Shown: positions 22,718-33,707, numbered from the stretch's first letter. The stretch: 64,000 bases of DNA from Dermatemys mawii (GCA_007922305.1 ML677333.1:19365555-19429554); one strand, 5' to 3'. A program made the numbers and translations. The notes: a model not told the origin generated them from the sequence alone.

Positions 22718-24391
22718 ATGCCTCGTACTTGTGTGAACAGTGCAGATAACTTCTGCTATGTTTGTGGTGAAGTGACTTTTGCATCACAAAAGCGCAGTAT
22801 AACCACTATGGTTAAGAAAGCCTATCACCTTTATTTTGGCTGCAAAATTGGAGATCAGGACAAGAGGTGGGCCCCACACATATGCTGCAACACTTGTGCA
22901 ACAAATCTTCACCAGTGGTTGAACAGGAAAAGGAAATCTATGCCTTTTGCAGTGCCAATGATTTGGAGAGAGCCAACAGATCATAGCAGCAATTGTTACT
23001 TCTGCATGGTGCCTCCAGTTGGGAAAGGTGTGTCAAAGAAGAAAAAGTGGACTGTGCATTATCCAAACATTCCATCAGCTATACGCGCAATACCGCACGG
23101 AGAAGGACTGCCAGTTCCTGATGCACCAGAATCACTCTCACTTGAGTCAGATGAGGAAGAGGATGAAACTTCTGGTCCTGAACCATCAATGTCACAGGAC
23201 CCACATTTTCTCCCATCCTTCTCCTCCTCCTCGGAACCACACCTCATAACACAAGCTGAACTGAATGACCTTGTCAGGGATTTGGAACTACCCAAGACTA
23301 AGGCAGAGCTGTTGGGCTCCAGACTACAGCAGTGAAATCTCCTGGCAGGTGATGTTAGGGTTTCCATGTTCTGTGACCGTCAAAAGGATCTTGTCCCATT
23401 CTTCTTCATGGAGGGTGATCTTGTAGCCTGCAAAAACATCGATGGTGTGATGGCAGCCCTCAACATCGTTCACAATCCAGATGAGTGGAAACTCTTCATT
23501 GATTCATCGAAGACAAGTCTTAAAGCTGTTTTGCCATCAATTCCAGTTGGTCATGCAGTCCATATGAAGGAAACCTATGACAACATGAAACAACTTTTGA
23601 GGTGCATAAACTATGACCAACATCAGTGGCAGCTCTGTGGCGATTTGAAGGTTGTTGCTCTCTTGCTTGGTCTGCAGACTGGATACCCAAAGTACTGCTG
23701 TTTTCTCTGCGAATGGGATAGTCGTGCAAGAGATTCCCACTACATCAAGAAAGATTGGCCACTCCGACAGTCATTGGAGCCTGGGAGGAAAAGTGTTCAG
23801 CATCCACCATTTGTTGAATCAAGGAAGATTTTGTTACCACCCTTACACATCAAGCTGGGTCTGATGAAGAACTTTGTCAAGGCCATTGACAAAACACAAG
23901 CAGCTTTCAAGTACCTCCGTGGAAAATTTCCAAGGTTAAGTGAAGCTAAGATAAAGGAAGGTGTCTTTGTTGGTCCTCAGATTCGTGAACTTCTTCGAGA
24001 TGATGCATTTGACCATGCACTGCGTGGCAAGGAAAAGACGGCATGGAAAGCCTTCCAGTTAGTGGCAATACATTTTCTCGGAAACAACAAGGCAGACAAC
24101 TACAGGTTGTTGGTGGAAAACCTCCTCAAGGCATACAAAAGCCTTGGTTGCAACATGTCACTAAAGATACACTTTTTGCACTCTCATCTAGATTTTTTTC
24201 CACCGAACTGCGAAGCAGTGAGCGACGAGCATGGCGAGCGATTTCACCAGGACATTGCAACAATGGAGAAACGCTATCAGGGCAAATGGAGCCCATCAAT
24301 GCTTGCAGACTATTGCTGGACAGTGACAAGAGATGCTCCATTTAATGAATACAAGAGACAAGCCAAGAAGCTCCGAGTAGACACTGAATAG
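22718..24391 (+). pseudogene. Transposon-like protein, ZAD-like finger plus possible DDE core, one internal stop
   Basis: One frame runs 557 codons with a single stop at 23333-23335 (codon 206, TGA, probably from TGG). The N-terminus has three Cys pairs, C13/C16, C57/C60 and C93/C96; the first two have the spacing of a ZAD-like zinc finger. An acidic, serine-rich linker follows (about residues 140-175), then a short helical segment, ELNDLVRDLELPK. After the stop, conserved-looking blocks are LFIDSSKTSLK (D262), CGDLKVVALLLGLQ (D309), a CFLC pair (C328/C331), LPPLHIKLGLMKNF and SDEHGERFHQ (E504, E507). D262, D309 and E504 or E507 could be a DDE triad with a CxxC insert, but this is inference. 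I recall similar multi-copy unannotated proteins in vertebrates and arthropods but could not check. A transposase is the likeliest role. Confidence 0.75.
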
Positions 24392-24672
24392 GACTAAACT
24401 ATGTACATAATAGTTTTTTGCCTTTTGTTTCATAATACATTTCCTTTATATAACCCTTTTGCTGATTTTTAAAGTGTTACATAAACAGGACAGGTGAAAT
24501 ATTATCATGTAAAGCAACCATAAACACATGAAAAGACCTAGGTTTACAATTTATGATTAAAACTCTACTATCTACACAATATACATAGACATAAAATGTA
24601 AAAACTTAAGTATCTCAGAAACAGTAGCCAATCAATTGTTTGAATTGTCATATTTGAATTCAGCACATCAAA

Positions 24673-25171
24673 ATACATAATAAATATCACATTTTATCTC
24701 TGAAGCAGATGACTTCTAAAAAATTGTAGACCAGTGTTACCAGTGGGTTATTAGTTTTCTAGTGATTAGTTATTAGTTTTCTAGTGATATGACTTGCCAT
24801 CTTTTGAGTAACATGACAACAGTATGATAGGTGAAGTAAGTATTATCAGGCCTGACAAAAGTTGCTGACAGAGTCATGAATCACCAGTGTGTCCCTGTAT
24901 CACACTGGTGAATGGATAAGAAATGTTTGCGTGGAGTTTAAGAAGCCCTTTAAGGGAGAATTGTTAGCAAAGCAGTGCAGAGCCTTCCCCTATCCCCCAT
25001 AAGGGGGCACATGGTAGCTGACCTCACATTTCCCTAGAATAAATTGTAGAGACCCATTACAGAGTTCTTCTCTAGTGCACAGGCACTGCATAACTATTTC
25101 CCTTCTCTAACAGCTTTTAAGCTGCTTCTGGACCACTGCAGGGACATAAGGAGCCTCAGGATTTGTCCCTT
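24673..25171. other. No recognised feature
   Basis: AT-rich sequence with a local direct repeat 'gttattagttttctagtgat' near 24750-24787 (two overlapping copies). A small inverted pair 'caccagtgtg'/'cacactggtg' lies near 24882-24913. Confidence 0.4.
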
Positions 25172-25791
25172 ATTTAAGGCTCCAAGTCCTTCACAGAGGG
25201 CACATAAGTCACAGATTCTGTGACTTTCCAGGACCTCCGTGACTTTTGCAATAGCCAGTGTGGCTGACCCCAGGGCTGCCCAGCTGCACAAGCCATTGCT
25301 TAGGCAACCCCAGGCAAGGGGTACTGGGCACTGCCTCAGACCGCCTGAAGCGGCAACGTCCACAGGAGTGTTTCCAAAACATGCCTTTGGCACAAGGCCT
25401 GCCAGAGGAAACCCTCTGGTAGGCTGGTCCAGTTTGTTTACCTGAAGCGTATCCCACTGGCTGGGGGTTCGCTGCCCCAGGCCAATGAGGATTGCAGGAA
25501 GTGGCAGACAGCACATCCCTTGGCCCGCACCACTTCCTGCGGCCCCCATTGGCCTGGAACGGTGACCACCGCCAGTGTAAGCTGCAATAGGCTGAACCTG
25601 CAGATGCAGCAGGTAATTAAATCGGCCCAGCCCACCAAGGGGCTTACCCTGACAGGCCACAGGCCAAATGTTGCCGATCCCTGCTCTTTAGTAAAAGTCA
25701 TGGATAGGTTAGGGGCCATGACTTTTTGTTTATTGCCTGTGACCTATCCATTACTTGTAGTAAAAATACCAGTAACTAAATTGTAGCCTTA
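25172..25791. mobile_element. MITE, split by a second MITE
   Basis: The outer ends are inverse: 'taaggctccaagtcc' at the left and the complement of 'ttgtagcctta' at the right. Inside are the repeated 'gtgactttccaggacctccg' and 'agtcatggataggtt' modules of a palindromic family. The stretch at about 25372-25684 does not belong to it and is a separate hAT-type insertion. The open frames found here are by-products of palindromy. Confidence 0.6.
25372..25684. mobile_element. hAT-type MITE nested in another MITE
   Basis: Related to 2349-2682: shared modules are 'agcacatcccttggc', 'ccccattggcctg' and the right end 'ccaaatgttgccgatccctg'. The left end is decayed ('catgcctttggcac'). It is non-coding. 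Confidence 0.65.
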
Positions 25792-25829
25792 TTTATGGTT
25801 AAATGTATTTAAAGAAAGACTCATTTAGT

Positions 25830-26340
25830 GAATTACCTTCATTATTTATTTATTAATAAGCCTATACTGGCCATTTCATTATCTTGCCCAGGATTGCGAC
25901 AGCCTTGTAATTACCTGGGTTATCCCATTTACCCTTTTTAAATATTGCTCCAACATTAATGTTTAAGTAATCTTCTAGGAACTTTCTCCACTGATTTTAA
26001 AATGTTTAACATCCTCTTTATATCCTGTTGGAATGTTTGACATCCTCTTTATATCCTATTGTAGATGAATACATCATCTGTTTTTCCCGAAAAAACAAAG
26101 CAGAAATATTTACTGAATACTTTGGTCAGTTCTACATTATTATTAAGCACTCTACCATTTTCCTCTAGTAATAGACCAATACCATGTTAGGATCTGTTTT
26201 CTTCCTAATGTACTTATAAAAAATTCTTATTGTCCCTAATTCTATTGACCACAAATTTCAACTTGTCTTTTTGTTGACAAAAGTGTTTAATTTATATTCA
26301 GTGCTATTAGTCCCTCCCACCGTTTTTCCCCTCTGCTTTC
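25830..26340 (-). mobile_element. CR1 LINE remnant, RT region
   Basis: Homologous to 1250-1690 in the same orientation and extending further toward the CR1 5' side, as in 'cttcctaatgtacttataaa' and 'cttattgtccctaatt'. An 'atcctctttatatcct' unit is duplicated at 26010 and 26042. No open frame remains. Confidence 0.7.
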
Positions 26341-26710
26341 ATGCCCGCTCTAAGTAGGGCTGATGTTTTTTAAATCACCACAGCCATCCCTCTCTATTAT
26401 GAGAGAGAGAGAGACTGACCTAAGGAGTCCCTCAATGTCATATGACACAGGGCACACCATACCAGACCCGATACACTGACTGCCCCAACACACTCTTGTC
26501 ATAATCTGTACCTAAAAGATTACATGCAGACCAGTAACATGCTGGCTATTCATATTATTGAAATAATCTATGTATGGGCAGTGTATAAAGAATTATAGAT
26601 TTGTGCTGGAAATAGGTTCTTAAAAGGTCTTTTTGCAGATAGTGCATAAGACCAGTATTTTGTTTCATCAGTTTTTCTGTGCCTCTAATATAAGTTGAGT
26701 TAGGTAACAC

Positions 26711-26740
26711 CTATAATAATAATAATAATAATAATAATAT
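26711..26740 (+). repeat. (AAT)n microsatellite
   Basis: About nine to ten uninterrupted AAT units. Confidence 0.95.
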
Positions 26741-27040
26741 AGTACAGGAAAAAGGTTCAATATAGTGCCAGTCTCTTGAAAACTGTCTTGTATAGTGTTG
26801 TTACATTCATCTTATGCATAAGGTGTGATTCCACTTTTAAACAGGTTGGGTATGAAAAAGATGGCTTTACAGGTGTAACTAACCACATCAACCACACTAT
26901 CAGGGGTTCATTCACCTGCACATCTACCAGTGTGATATATCCCATTGTGTGCTAGCAATGTCCCTCTACCATGTATATTGGCCAAATCGGATAATCTCTT
27001 CGCAAAAGAATAAATGGACACAAATCTGACATCAGGAATC

Positions 27041-27978
27041 ATAGAATATCAGGGTTGGAAGGGACCTCAGGAGGTCATCTAGTCCAACCCTCTGCTCAAA
27101 GCAGGACCAATCCCCAACTAAATCCTCCCAGCCTGGGCTCTGTCAAGCCTGACCTTAAAAACCTCTAAGGAAGGAGATTCTACCACCTCCCTAGGTAACC
27201 CATTCCAATGCTTCACCACCCTCCTAGTGAAAAAGTTTTTCTTAATATCCAACCTAAACCTTCCCCACTGCAACTTAAGACCATTACTCCTTGTTCTGTC
27301 GTCTGCTACCACTAGAACAGTCTAGATCCATCCTCTTTAGAGCCCCCTTTCAGGTAGTTGAAAGCAGCTATCAAATCTCCCCTCAGTCTTCTCTTCTGTA
27401 GACTAAACAATCCCAGTTCTCTCAGCCTCTCCTCATAAGTCACGTGCTCCAGGCCCCTAATCATTTTTGTTGCCCTTCTCTGGATTTTTTCCAATTTTTC
27501 CACATCCTTCTTGTAGTGTGGGCTCCAAAACTGGACACAATACTCCAGATGAGGCCTTACCAATGTTGAACAGAGGGGTACAATCACATCCCTTGATCTG
27601 CTGGCAATGCCCCTGCTTCTACAGCCCAAAATGCCATTAGCCTTCTTGGCAACAAGGGCATGCTGTTGACTCATACCCAGCTTCTCATCCACTGTAACCC
27701 CTATGTCCTTTTCTGCAGAACTGCTGCCTAGCCACTCGGTCCCTAGTCTGTAGCAGTGCATGGGATTCTTCCGTCCTAAGTGCAGGACTCTGAACTCATC
27801 CTTGTTGAACCTCATCAACTTTCTTTTGGCCCAATCCTCGAATTTGTCTAGGCCCCTCTGTATCCTGTCCCTACCCTCCAGCGTATCTACCACTCCTCCC
27901 AGTTTAGTGGCATCTGCAAACCTGCTGAGGATGCAATCCACGCCATCCTCCAGATCACTGATAAAGATATTGAACAAC
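27041..27978 (-). mobile_element. 5'-truncated CR1 inserted in a Penelope-like element
   Basis: The minus strand runs from the RT motif LFNIFISDLEDG to a 3' end in 'attctatg' style at 27041. The main frame (27312-27980, 222 codons) holds a KLGGVVDTLEG block, LVRPHLEYCVQFWSP and ATKMIRGLEHV, all CR1 hallmarks. The catalytic FADD is FADAT here, so the second Asp is lost. A stop and frame change at about 27312 separate it from 27118-27311 ([19 protein letters not shown]). It is the best preserved CR1 in the window and is younger than the PLE it interrupts. Confidence 0.9.
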
Positions 27979-27980
27979 AT
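27118..27980 (-). pseudogene. CR1 reverse transcriptase, C-terminal part, frameshifted
   Basis: Coding part of the CR1 above: two frames (27312-27980 and 27118-27312) that join into one C-terminal RT region of about 285 residues. The upstream two thirds of the RT and all of the endonuclease are absent because of 5' truncation, the usual outcome of incomplete target-primed reverse transcription. The active-site change (FADD to FADA) and the frameshift each inactivate it. Confidence 0.85.
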
Positions 27981-28326
27981 AATTCAATAATAATATTCAA
28001 AGACCAATAGAACACTTCAAACTCTCTGGTCACTCAATAACAGACCTGAAGGTGACAATTTTACAATAGAAAAATGAGAAGCTGCTGAGCTGGAATTAAT
28101 TTGCAAATTGGATATCATCAATTTAGGATTGACTAGAGATTGGGAATAGCTGGATCATTACACAAATTGAAAACTCGTCTCAGTTTATTACTGGTTTGAA
28201 TCTATTTCCCCATTTTAAGTATCCTCACACCTTCTTGTCACCTGTCTGATATGGGCCATCTTGATTATCACTACAGATTACTGGTTTCTAGCAATAAATT
28301 TGACGGACATTTGTTATTTGGTCTCT

Positions 28327-28357
28327 TGAATATAACACCTCTAAGGTGTTATATTCA
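28327..28357. repeat. Perfect 14-bp hairpin, 3-base loop
   Basis: 'tgaatataacacct' (28327-28340), loop 'cta', then its exact complement at 28344-28357. It is partly echoed by 'caacacctcagagg' immediately after. Confidence 0.85.
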
Positions 28358-28969
28358 ACACCTCAGAGGACAATGAAAAGTAAATATACATATAAGGTAA
28401 ACTGTTGAGAAATTGTTTAAATCAATTGCTTGCCTACACTTTGGTTTGTTATGAAATATGAATATATTTCACTGTTTAAAAGTAGAAGGTGCTGTAGATA
28501 AATCAAGTTCCAGATGACCTACAGCTTCCTACCTTGTTTTTCTGGTACCATGGTGTACCCCATAATGCATTTCAGGTACCAAAGAGTGTGAAGGCATGTT
28601 CTAGATCAGTATTATGGTCTTACAATCATACCTTGCTCTCCTCCTTTGGGATATTCCCATAAAGACCTGAGAGAATGATTCCCTTTCTGATGCTATGGTA
28701 AACATTCATCAGTATTGATCTTGACAACTTTCTTATTTGCTCAAGCCAAAACTTACTTCAGTGAATGCAAGACGTTATGGGATATTTAGCATAAGTGAGC
28801 AGGGTTATATGAAAACCATGGGCAAATTTGGGTTATATAAAACATCTATAATATTTATGCTTAATGTATATCAATATATATGGTGCAGATACTACCAATT
28901 ATTCATAGGATATTTTTATATGCTAGCCAGCATATATTAATCAACAAAACAAAGCATCAAGCTAAATAA
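28358..28969. other. No recognised feature
   Basis: AT-rich sequence; nothing recognised. Confidence 0.4.
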
Positions 28970-29740
28970 GTGGGGAGTCGGAGAAGACCGTTTAATCATC
29001 ACAGTGTTAGAGGTTGTAACCACCCCACAGAAGCTTTTCTAGTTCTTGAAACAGAGAAAATAGACTTTGGGAAATATAAGCAGAAACAGAAAGCCATGGT
29101 GGCATCCTTTGGGGGATCAAGGGGGAGGGGCATCCTTTGAGCACATGAAAAGCAGATCCTTTTGGCCTGAACACCAAGAGTAGCTGGAACTGAATATAGG
29201 TGAGAAACCTGCTTAGACAAAAGATTGCAACTTGCTTAAGTTTTAGTCACTAAAATACATGTTGTGTTTTGCTTTACTTGCAACCATATCTGTGTCTTCT
29301 ATGCTTATTTAAAAGTCTGTTTTAAACAGTTAATAGAGTTATTCTTGTTTTATTGCAAAGCCATCTCAGTACTGAGTATTAAACTGAAGGGTGAAGGCTT
29401 CAGCTAAATTACCAGGCTGGTGTGTATACTCTGTCTTTTAGGAGGCAGCAAACCTCATAGCTTCTGTGAAGGTCCAGTGAGAGGGAATGGACCCTACATG
29501 GGAGATGGTTTTGGGAGATTGGAAGAGCTATTGGTGCAACCTGCAGGGACTAAGTAGGCTGGTGGAAGGCAGAGAGGTCATTGTGCTGTGAACATGCTGC
29601 TGGTGTCAGGGATCTAAGTCAAAGCTGAACAGCACAGAAGCAACCAGGGTTACAATGCGACACTGATTGCTATGGGGCTGTGGCAAGTCAGCTACAGAAA
29701 CAGTTTCAGCAGACACAGTGGCACCAGCGGGCGCCAGATG
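28970..29740 (+). repeat. Possible LTR-retroelement remnant with primer-binding-like site
   Basis: Near 29590 the sequence 'ctggtgtcagggatct' resembles a tRNA primer-binding site of the TGGTGTCAG type. The same motif is seen in complement at 33051-33061 beside an LTR. The 600 bp upstream could be LTR sequence, but no terminal TG/CA or duplication was fixed. Confidence 0.3.
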
Positions 29741-29856
29741 GGCCTATTCACGTATCCCACCAATATCCTTTGAACTGTACATCACAAATACCCCTGAATG
29801 GGGGAAGGAGCACAAAACCCCAAAGAGCTCCACGCTAACTCCAATTCAAACATTCA

Positions 29857-30060
29857 TGAACATACGAATGGCCATACTGGGTCAGACCATTGGTTTATCT
29901 AGCCCAGTATCCCATCTTCCAAAAGTGGCTGGTGCCAGATGCTTAAAAGGAAATAAACACAACTGGGCAATTTATTGAGTTATTCAGCCCTTGTCATCCA
30001 GTGCCTGCTTCTGGCATGCCTGTATTGTTTGTCCATAAACTCACTTTTCTCTAACAACCA
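29857..30060 (-). mobile_element. CR1 LINE 3' end fragment
   Basis: 'atggccatactgggtcagac', then 'ccattggtttatctagccca' and 'tggctggtgccagatgctt' are the antisense of the CR1 3' end found sense at 7900-7937 and 31290-31375. Only the 3' end is left. Confidence 0.8.
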
Positions 30061-30745
30061 GATCCCATCATCCTTCTATGTGGCTCTGAATTTGCACTTT
30101 ACCCTCACATATTCAGCCCTGACAAAATATTTATTTATATTTCCTTATTAATAGGAATGCTCAGTTCAAAAGACTCCAATCATTCCACTCAAGTGTTCTG
30201 AATAACAGCATAAAATGCATTATATTACAAGTGATCAGGATTGGACTTTAAGAATGAAGTCTCCATAGAGCAATCTCTGCTTCTTACAGAGAAAGAATAT
30301 AGGACAGAAATCACAGTTTGAGGCAAAGTATAAAATTTTTCTTTGTCTCCATATTGTTCGAACACAAACACCACAACATATGGTATGGGCATTATAAGTT
30401 CAGGATTAGAGAACAACAAATAATGAAACAGATGATGCCTACTGAAAAACACAATGAATAAAATGAAATATCAATTAAAATAAGAGATATGCCAACTTTC
30501 TGCATTTGTTGCAATTCAAAATACCAGTCAGCACTATGTTTGTTTACTCACACCATAGTTGCTTTAGAATGGAACTCCTTCTGACTACGCATCACTTCTG
30601 TTTACCCCACTGTGCTATACAACCATATGCGTTATGCTTCCCTCACTTCCTAATACCATCATCAGGTCAATGTTTACTTAATGTTCAGTTTACTATGGCT
30701 CACTGAATATACTGAGACTTTTCTAACTCTTCCCCTGAGCTTGCA
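30061..30745. other. No recognised feature
   Basis: AT-rich sequence; no feature recognised. Confidence 0.4.
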
Positions 30746-30749
30746 CATA

Positions 30750-31380
30750 CCAGAATGTTAGGAACCATTAGGAAAGGAATAGATAAAGAAAATATCATAA
30801 TGCTACTGTGTAGTCTATGGTACTCTCACACCTTGAATTTTACATGCAGTTTTGGTCACTCCATCTCAGAAAATACATATTAGAATTAGAAAAGGGACAG
30901 AGAAGGGCAACAAACATGATAAGGGGAATGGAACAGCTTCCAGATGGAGAGTTTAGAGGAATAGGAATGTTAGGTTTAGCAGAGGGGGGTGGGTATGATA
31001 GAGGTATATAAAATCACGAAAGGTGTGGAAAAAGCAAATAAAGTAAATAAATTTGTTTACTTCTTTGCATAAGAACCAAGGGTCACCCAGTTAAATTAAT
31101 AGACAGCAGGTTTGAAACACACACAAGGAACTACTGTTTCACACAATGCACAAACAACTTGTCTTCCTCATTTCCAGGGGATGAAGGCAAAAGTATAACT
31201 GGATTTCAGAAAAGAATTAGATAAATTTAATGGAGGATAAATCCATCAATGACTATTGACCAAGATGATCTCTAACCCTCCAACTGTCAGAAGCACCTGG
31301 CATTGGCCACTGTCAGAAGACAGGATATGTGCTAGATTAACCATTGAGCTGACCCAGTATAGCCATTCTTATGTACATGC
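30750..31380 (+). mobile_element. CR1 LINE remnant, RT C-terminus and 3' end
   Basis: Sense copy of the group seen at 6795-7937. The translation near 30817-30930 retains LEFYMQFWSLHL and a RRATNMIRGMEQL stretch. The 3' end reads 'gagctgacccagtatagcca' and 'ttcttatg'. It is 5'-truncated and full of stops. Confidence 0.82.
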
Positions 31381-31980
31381 TGCCAGAAAGAACAAGTCCT
31401 AACCTATTTCAGTAAATAGATGCATAAGCACCATGGAAATGCATAGGATAATGGAATAGCATACATCATAAGTATAACGGAGATTGCTGTTGATTCACAA
31501 AATGGTAATCTGGATAAATTTGTCTCCTGGAATCTTCTGTAATATCTATATATCCACTTTCATCTTTCCTGTCATGTATTTTTCTACTTTCTTTCCACTT
31601 TATTTTATTTTAGCCTCAGACATCCTAAGTAATCTAAATGACTGCATTGCCATAGGGTCAACAGTTTACATATACCCACTCTATCTACTGAGTTAATGAT
31701 ATTGTTTGTTTAGCTGACAGTTTTTATTTTTCCAGTAAATTGAGTTATTATTTACCATCAACTTTAAGGTGTGTGGGGTTTTTTTTGGCTTTTGTTTTGT
31801 TTTTTTTTAATAACTGGGTCTCAGAAAGAGGCAAAATTCCATGATCTGATATTTAATAGAGTAGTGCCAAATAAAGATTCTAAGAAATTAAGACCAAATA
31901 ATGAGATGCAGTAAATATCTTTCTAACCAACATAATATTTTACTTAAGTATGTCATTTTCTTCTAAACCAGCTATTCTCC
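31381..31980. other. No recognised feature
   Basis: AT-rich sequence. T-runs at 31777-31810 are low-complexity. Confidence 0.4.
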
Positions 31981-31984
31981 TAGG

Positions 31985-32036
31985 GCCTGATACCAAACCC
32001 ATTCAAGTCATTGACTTGAATGGGCTTGGATCAGGC
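31985..32036. repeat. Short near-perfect palindrome, MITE remnant
   Basis: 'gcctgataccaaacccattc' is mirrored by 'gaatgggcttggatcaggc' around 'aagtcattgactt', with one mismatch and one missing base. It belongs to the recurrent 'gacttcaatggg' MITE group found throughout this window. Confidence 0.75.
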
Positions 32037-32074
32037 TTATTTCAGAACAAGCCAATCACCTTATTAGTATTATA

Positions 32075-32825
32075 GGCAGACAACTGAGGTGCCTCAGGAT
32101 TGTTTACAGGAAAGACCCAACAAAAAAAACAACAGAAAGCCACTAGCCGTTACCTTCAGCTCCCAACTAAAACCTCTCCAGTGCGTCAAAGATCTACAAC
32201 CTATCCTGAAAGATGATCCCTCACTCTCACAGATCTTGGGAGATAAACCAGGCCTCGCTTACAGACAGCCCCTCAACCTGAGGCAAATACTCACCAGCAA
32301 TCACACAGCGAACACACTAACCCAGGAACCTATCCTTGCAACAAAGCCTGATGCCAACTCTGTCCACATATTTATTCAAGTGACACCATCATAGGACCTA
32401 ATCACATCAGCCACGCTATCAGGGGCTCATTCACCTGCACATCTACAAATGTGATATATCCCATCACGTGCCAGCAATGCCCCTCTGCAATGTATATTGG
32501 CCAAACCAGATAATCTCTATGCAAAAGAATAAATAGACGCAAATCTGACATCAGGAATCATAACATTCAAAAACCAGTAAGAGAACACTTCAAACTCTCT
32601 GGTCACTCAGACTTGAAGGTGACAATTTTACAACAGAAAAACTTTAAAAATAGACTCCAACGAGAAGCTGCTGAACTGGAATTAATTTGCAAATTGAATA
32701 CCATCAATTTTAGCTTGAATAGAGATTGAGAATGGCTGGGTCATTACACAAATTGAATCTATTTCCCCATTTTAAGCATCCTCACAGCTTCTTGTCAACT
32801 GTCTAATTGTCACCTGGTTCATTAA
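32075..32825 (+). mobile_element. Penelope-like element fragment, linker and GIY-YIG region
   Basis: The plus strand encodes a decayed PLE C-terminus: a linker like QLKPLQCVKDLQPIL and DDPSLSQILG (32160-32240), then GSFTCTSTNVIYPITCQQCP, AMYIGQT, RINRRKSDIRN, REHFKLSGHS, and AAELELICKLNTINF. YIGQT is the GIY-YIG second block, with H and R positions kept only in part. Stops lie near 32392 and 32510. An antisense LTR retroelement follows directly, and the PLE tail appears beyond it at 33708, so the two were once one element. Confidence 0.82.
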
Positions 32826-32837
32826 TAATTGATTAGT

Positions 32838-33707
32838 TTCCTACTGAAGACACATAGACTCCTGTTGTACCTTGGCCTGAACCTGGGTGGCCTCCTGCTG
32901 GGCTGCCGTGGCTTGTACCAGAGCTCTTATCACCTCCTCCATTGTGGCACAAAACAGACATCCAAACCAAAAAAAAATGCAAAACCCCAGTGCGCTCTTT
33001 TTTTTTTTTTTAACCTCTTTCTTCCGCCATGCTGTGTGTGATGATCCTACCCCTGACACCAGTTGGGACAAAGCTCTGTCCTTATCTTCATGGATTCTGC
33101 GTTTCCTGGCAGATTTCACTAGCCTCAGAAGCTCACTGTGACCCTCCACGTGGCCCTTCTCTCTCTAGAGACAAGGTCACAGCCTATTGAGCCATTTTCA
33201 TCATAAGCCACTGAGGAGAAGCTATCCTTCCTGGCACAGTCTCGGTTGTCTCCCAATCTCAGTGATTAATTAGGGGAGGTAGAAAGCGGGGAGCTCGGGC
33301 CCGCCCTCTACTCTGGGCTCCAGCCCAGGGACCCTAATAGTATCAGCTAAGATGGCTGACCTTTTAGCCACAAAACATAATACAATTCCCTGGGCTTTGT
33401 CCCCACTTCTTCAAACTCCACTTCACCCTTACCTCAGGGCTTTTTTCCTTGCATATGATATGTCTATCACAATCTCACCAACAGCACAACTTCTTCCCGC
33501 AGCTCCTGACATCCACACTCACCTGAGTAACTGGAAGGCTTTTAACTGGTTTCAGCCAGCCCTGATTGGCTTCAGGTGTCCCAATCAGGCTAGTTGTGTC
33601 TACTGATTTCTAGAAGGTTCAAGTGGTACCAGGGATTTGTTTATACTGAGACTCACATATCTGTTCTTCAGCACTTTCCTATAGCCATCTGGCCTTGCCC
33701 CATCACA
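32838..33707 (-). mobile_element. LTR retrotransposon fragment: LTR, primer site, gag start
   Basis: On the minus strand an LTR of about 644 bp (33707 to 33064) starts 'tgtgatgggg' and ends 'tttgtccca'. Two bases later comes a primer-binding-like 'tggtgtcaggg' (complement of 33051-33061). A leader with a poly-T/A run follows, and then a short frame at 32942-32841, MEEVIRALVQATAAQQEATQ..., which resembles the start of a Ty3/gypsy-type gag from turtles. The frame stops after 33 codons and the rest of the element is missing. It sits inside a PLE. The LTR is homologous to the one at 49937-53077. Confidence 0.72.

Larger units (their letters stand above)
21791..24672 (+). mobile_element. Candidate DNA transposon of unassigned type (with LTR insert)
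   Basis: The reading frame at 22718-24391 lies between imperfect inverted repeats of about 60 bp. The left arm, at about 21791-21849, contains 'ttgattggct' (21820-21829). The right arm, at about 24607-24672, contains its complement 'agccaatcaa' (24626-24635), with roughly two thirds of the neighbouring bases also pairing. Without the 474-bp solo LTR and its duplicated 5 bp, the unit would be about 2.4 kb. I could not read a target duplication, so the true ends may lie outside these arms. The superfamily is not assigned. The alternative is a retrocopy of a host gene, but the missing poly-A tail and the inverted arms argue for a transposon. Confidence 0.55.
26870..28290 (+). mobile_element. Penelope-like element fragment, GIY-YIG region, split by CR1
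   Basis: Plus-strand translation before and after the CR1 insertion gives a decayed GIY-YIG endonuclease: GSFTCTSTSVIYPI, then YIGQI and RINGHKSDIRN, then (after 27980) a piece like EHFKLSGHS and AAELELICKLDIINL. The nontranslated 3' part runs through 'ccccattttaagtatcctca'. The copy matches 32075-32825. Stops are present, so it is not functional. PLEs use this nuclease with their reverse transcriptase for target-primed insertion. Confidence 0.8.

Noticed and set aside
25094..25660. Open frame of 188 codons on the minus strand
   Set aside because: It spans two nested MITEs and contains their palindromic modules; no protein family is recognisable.
26711..26740. CRISPR-like array
   Set aside because: It is a simple trinucleotide microsatellite without spacers, in a vertebrate genome.
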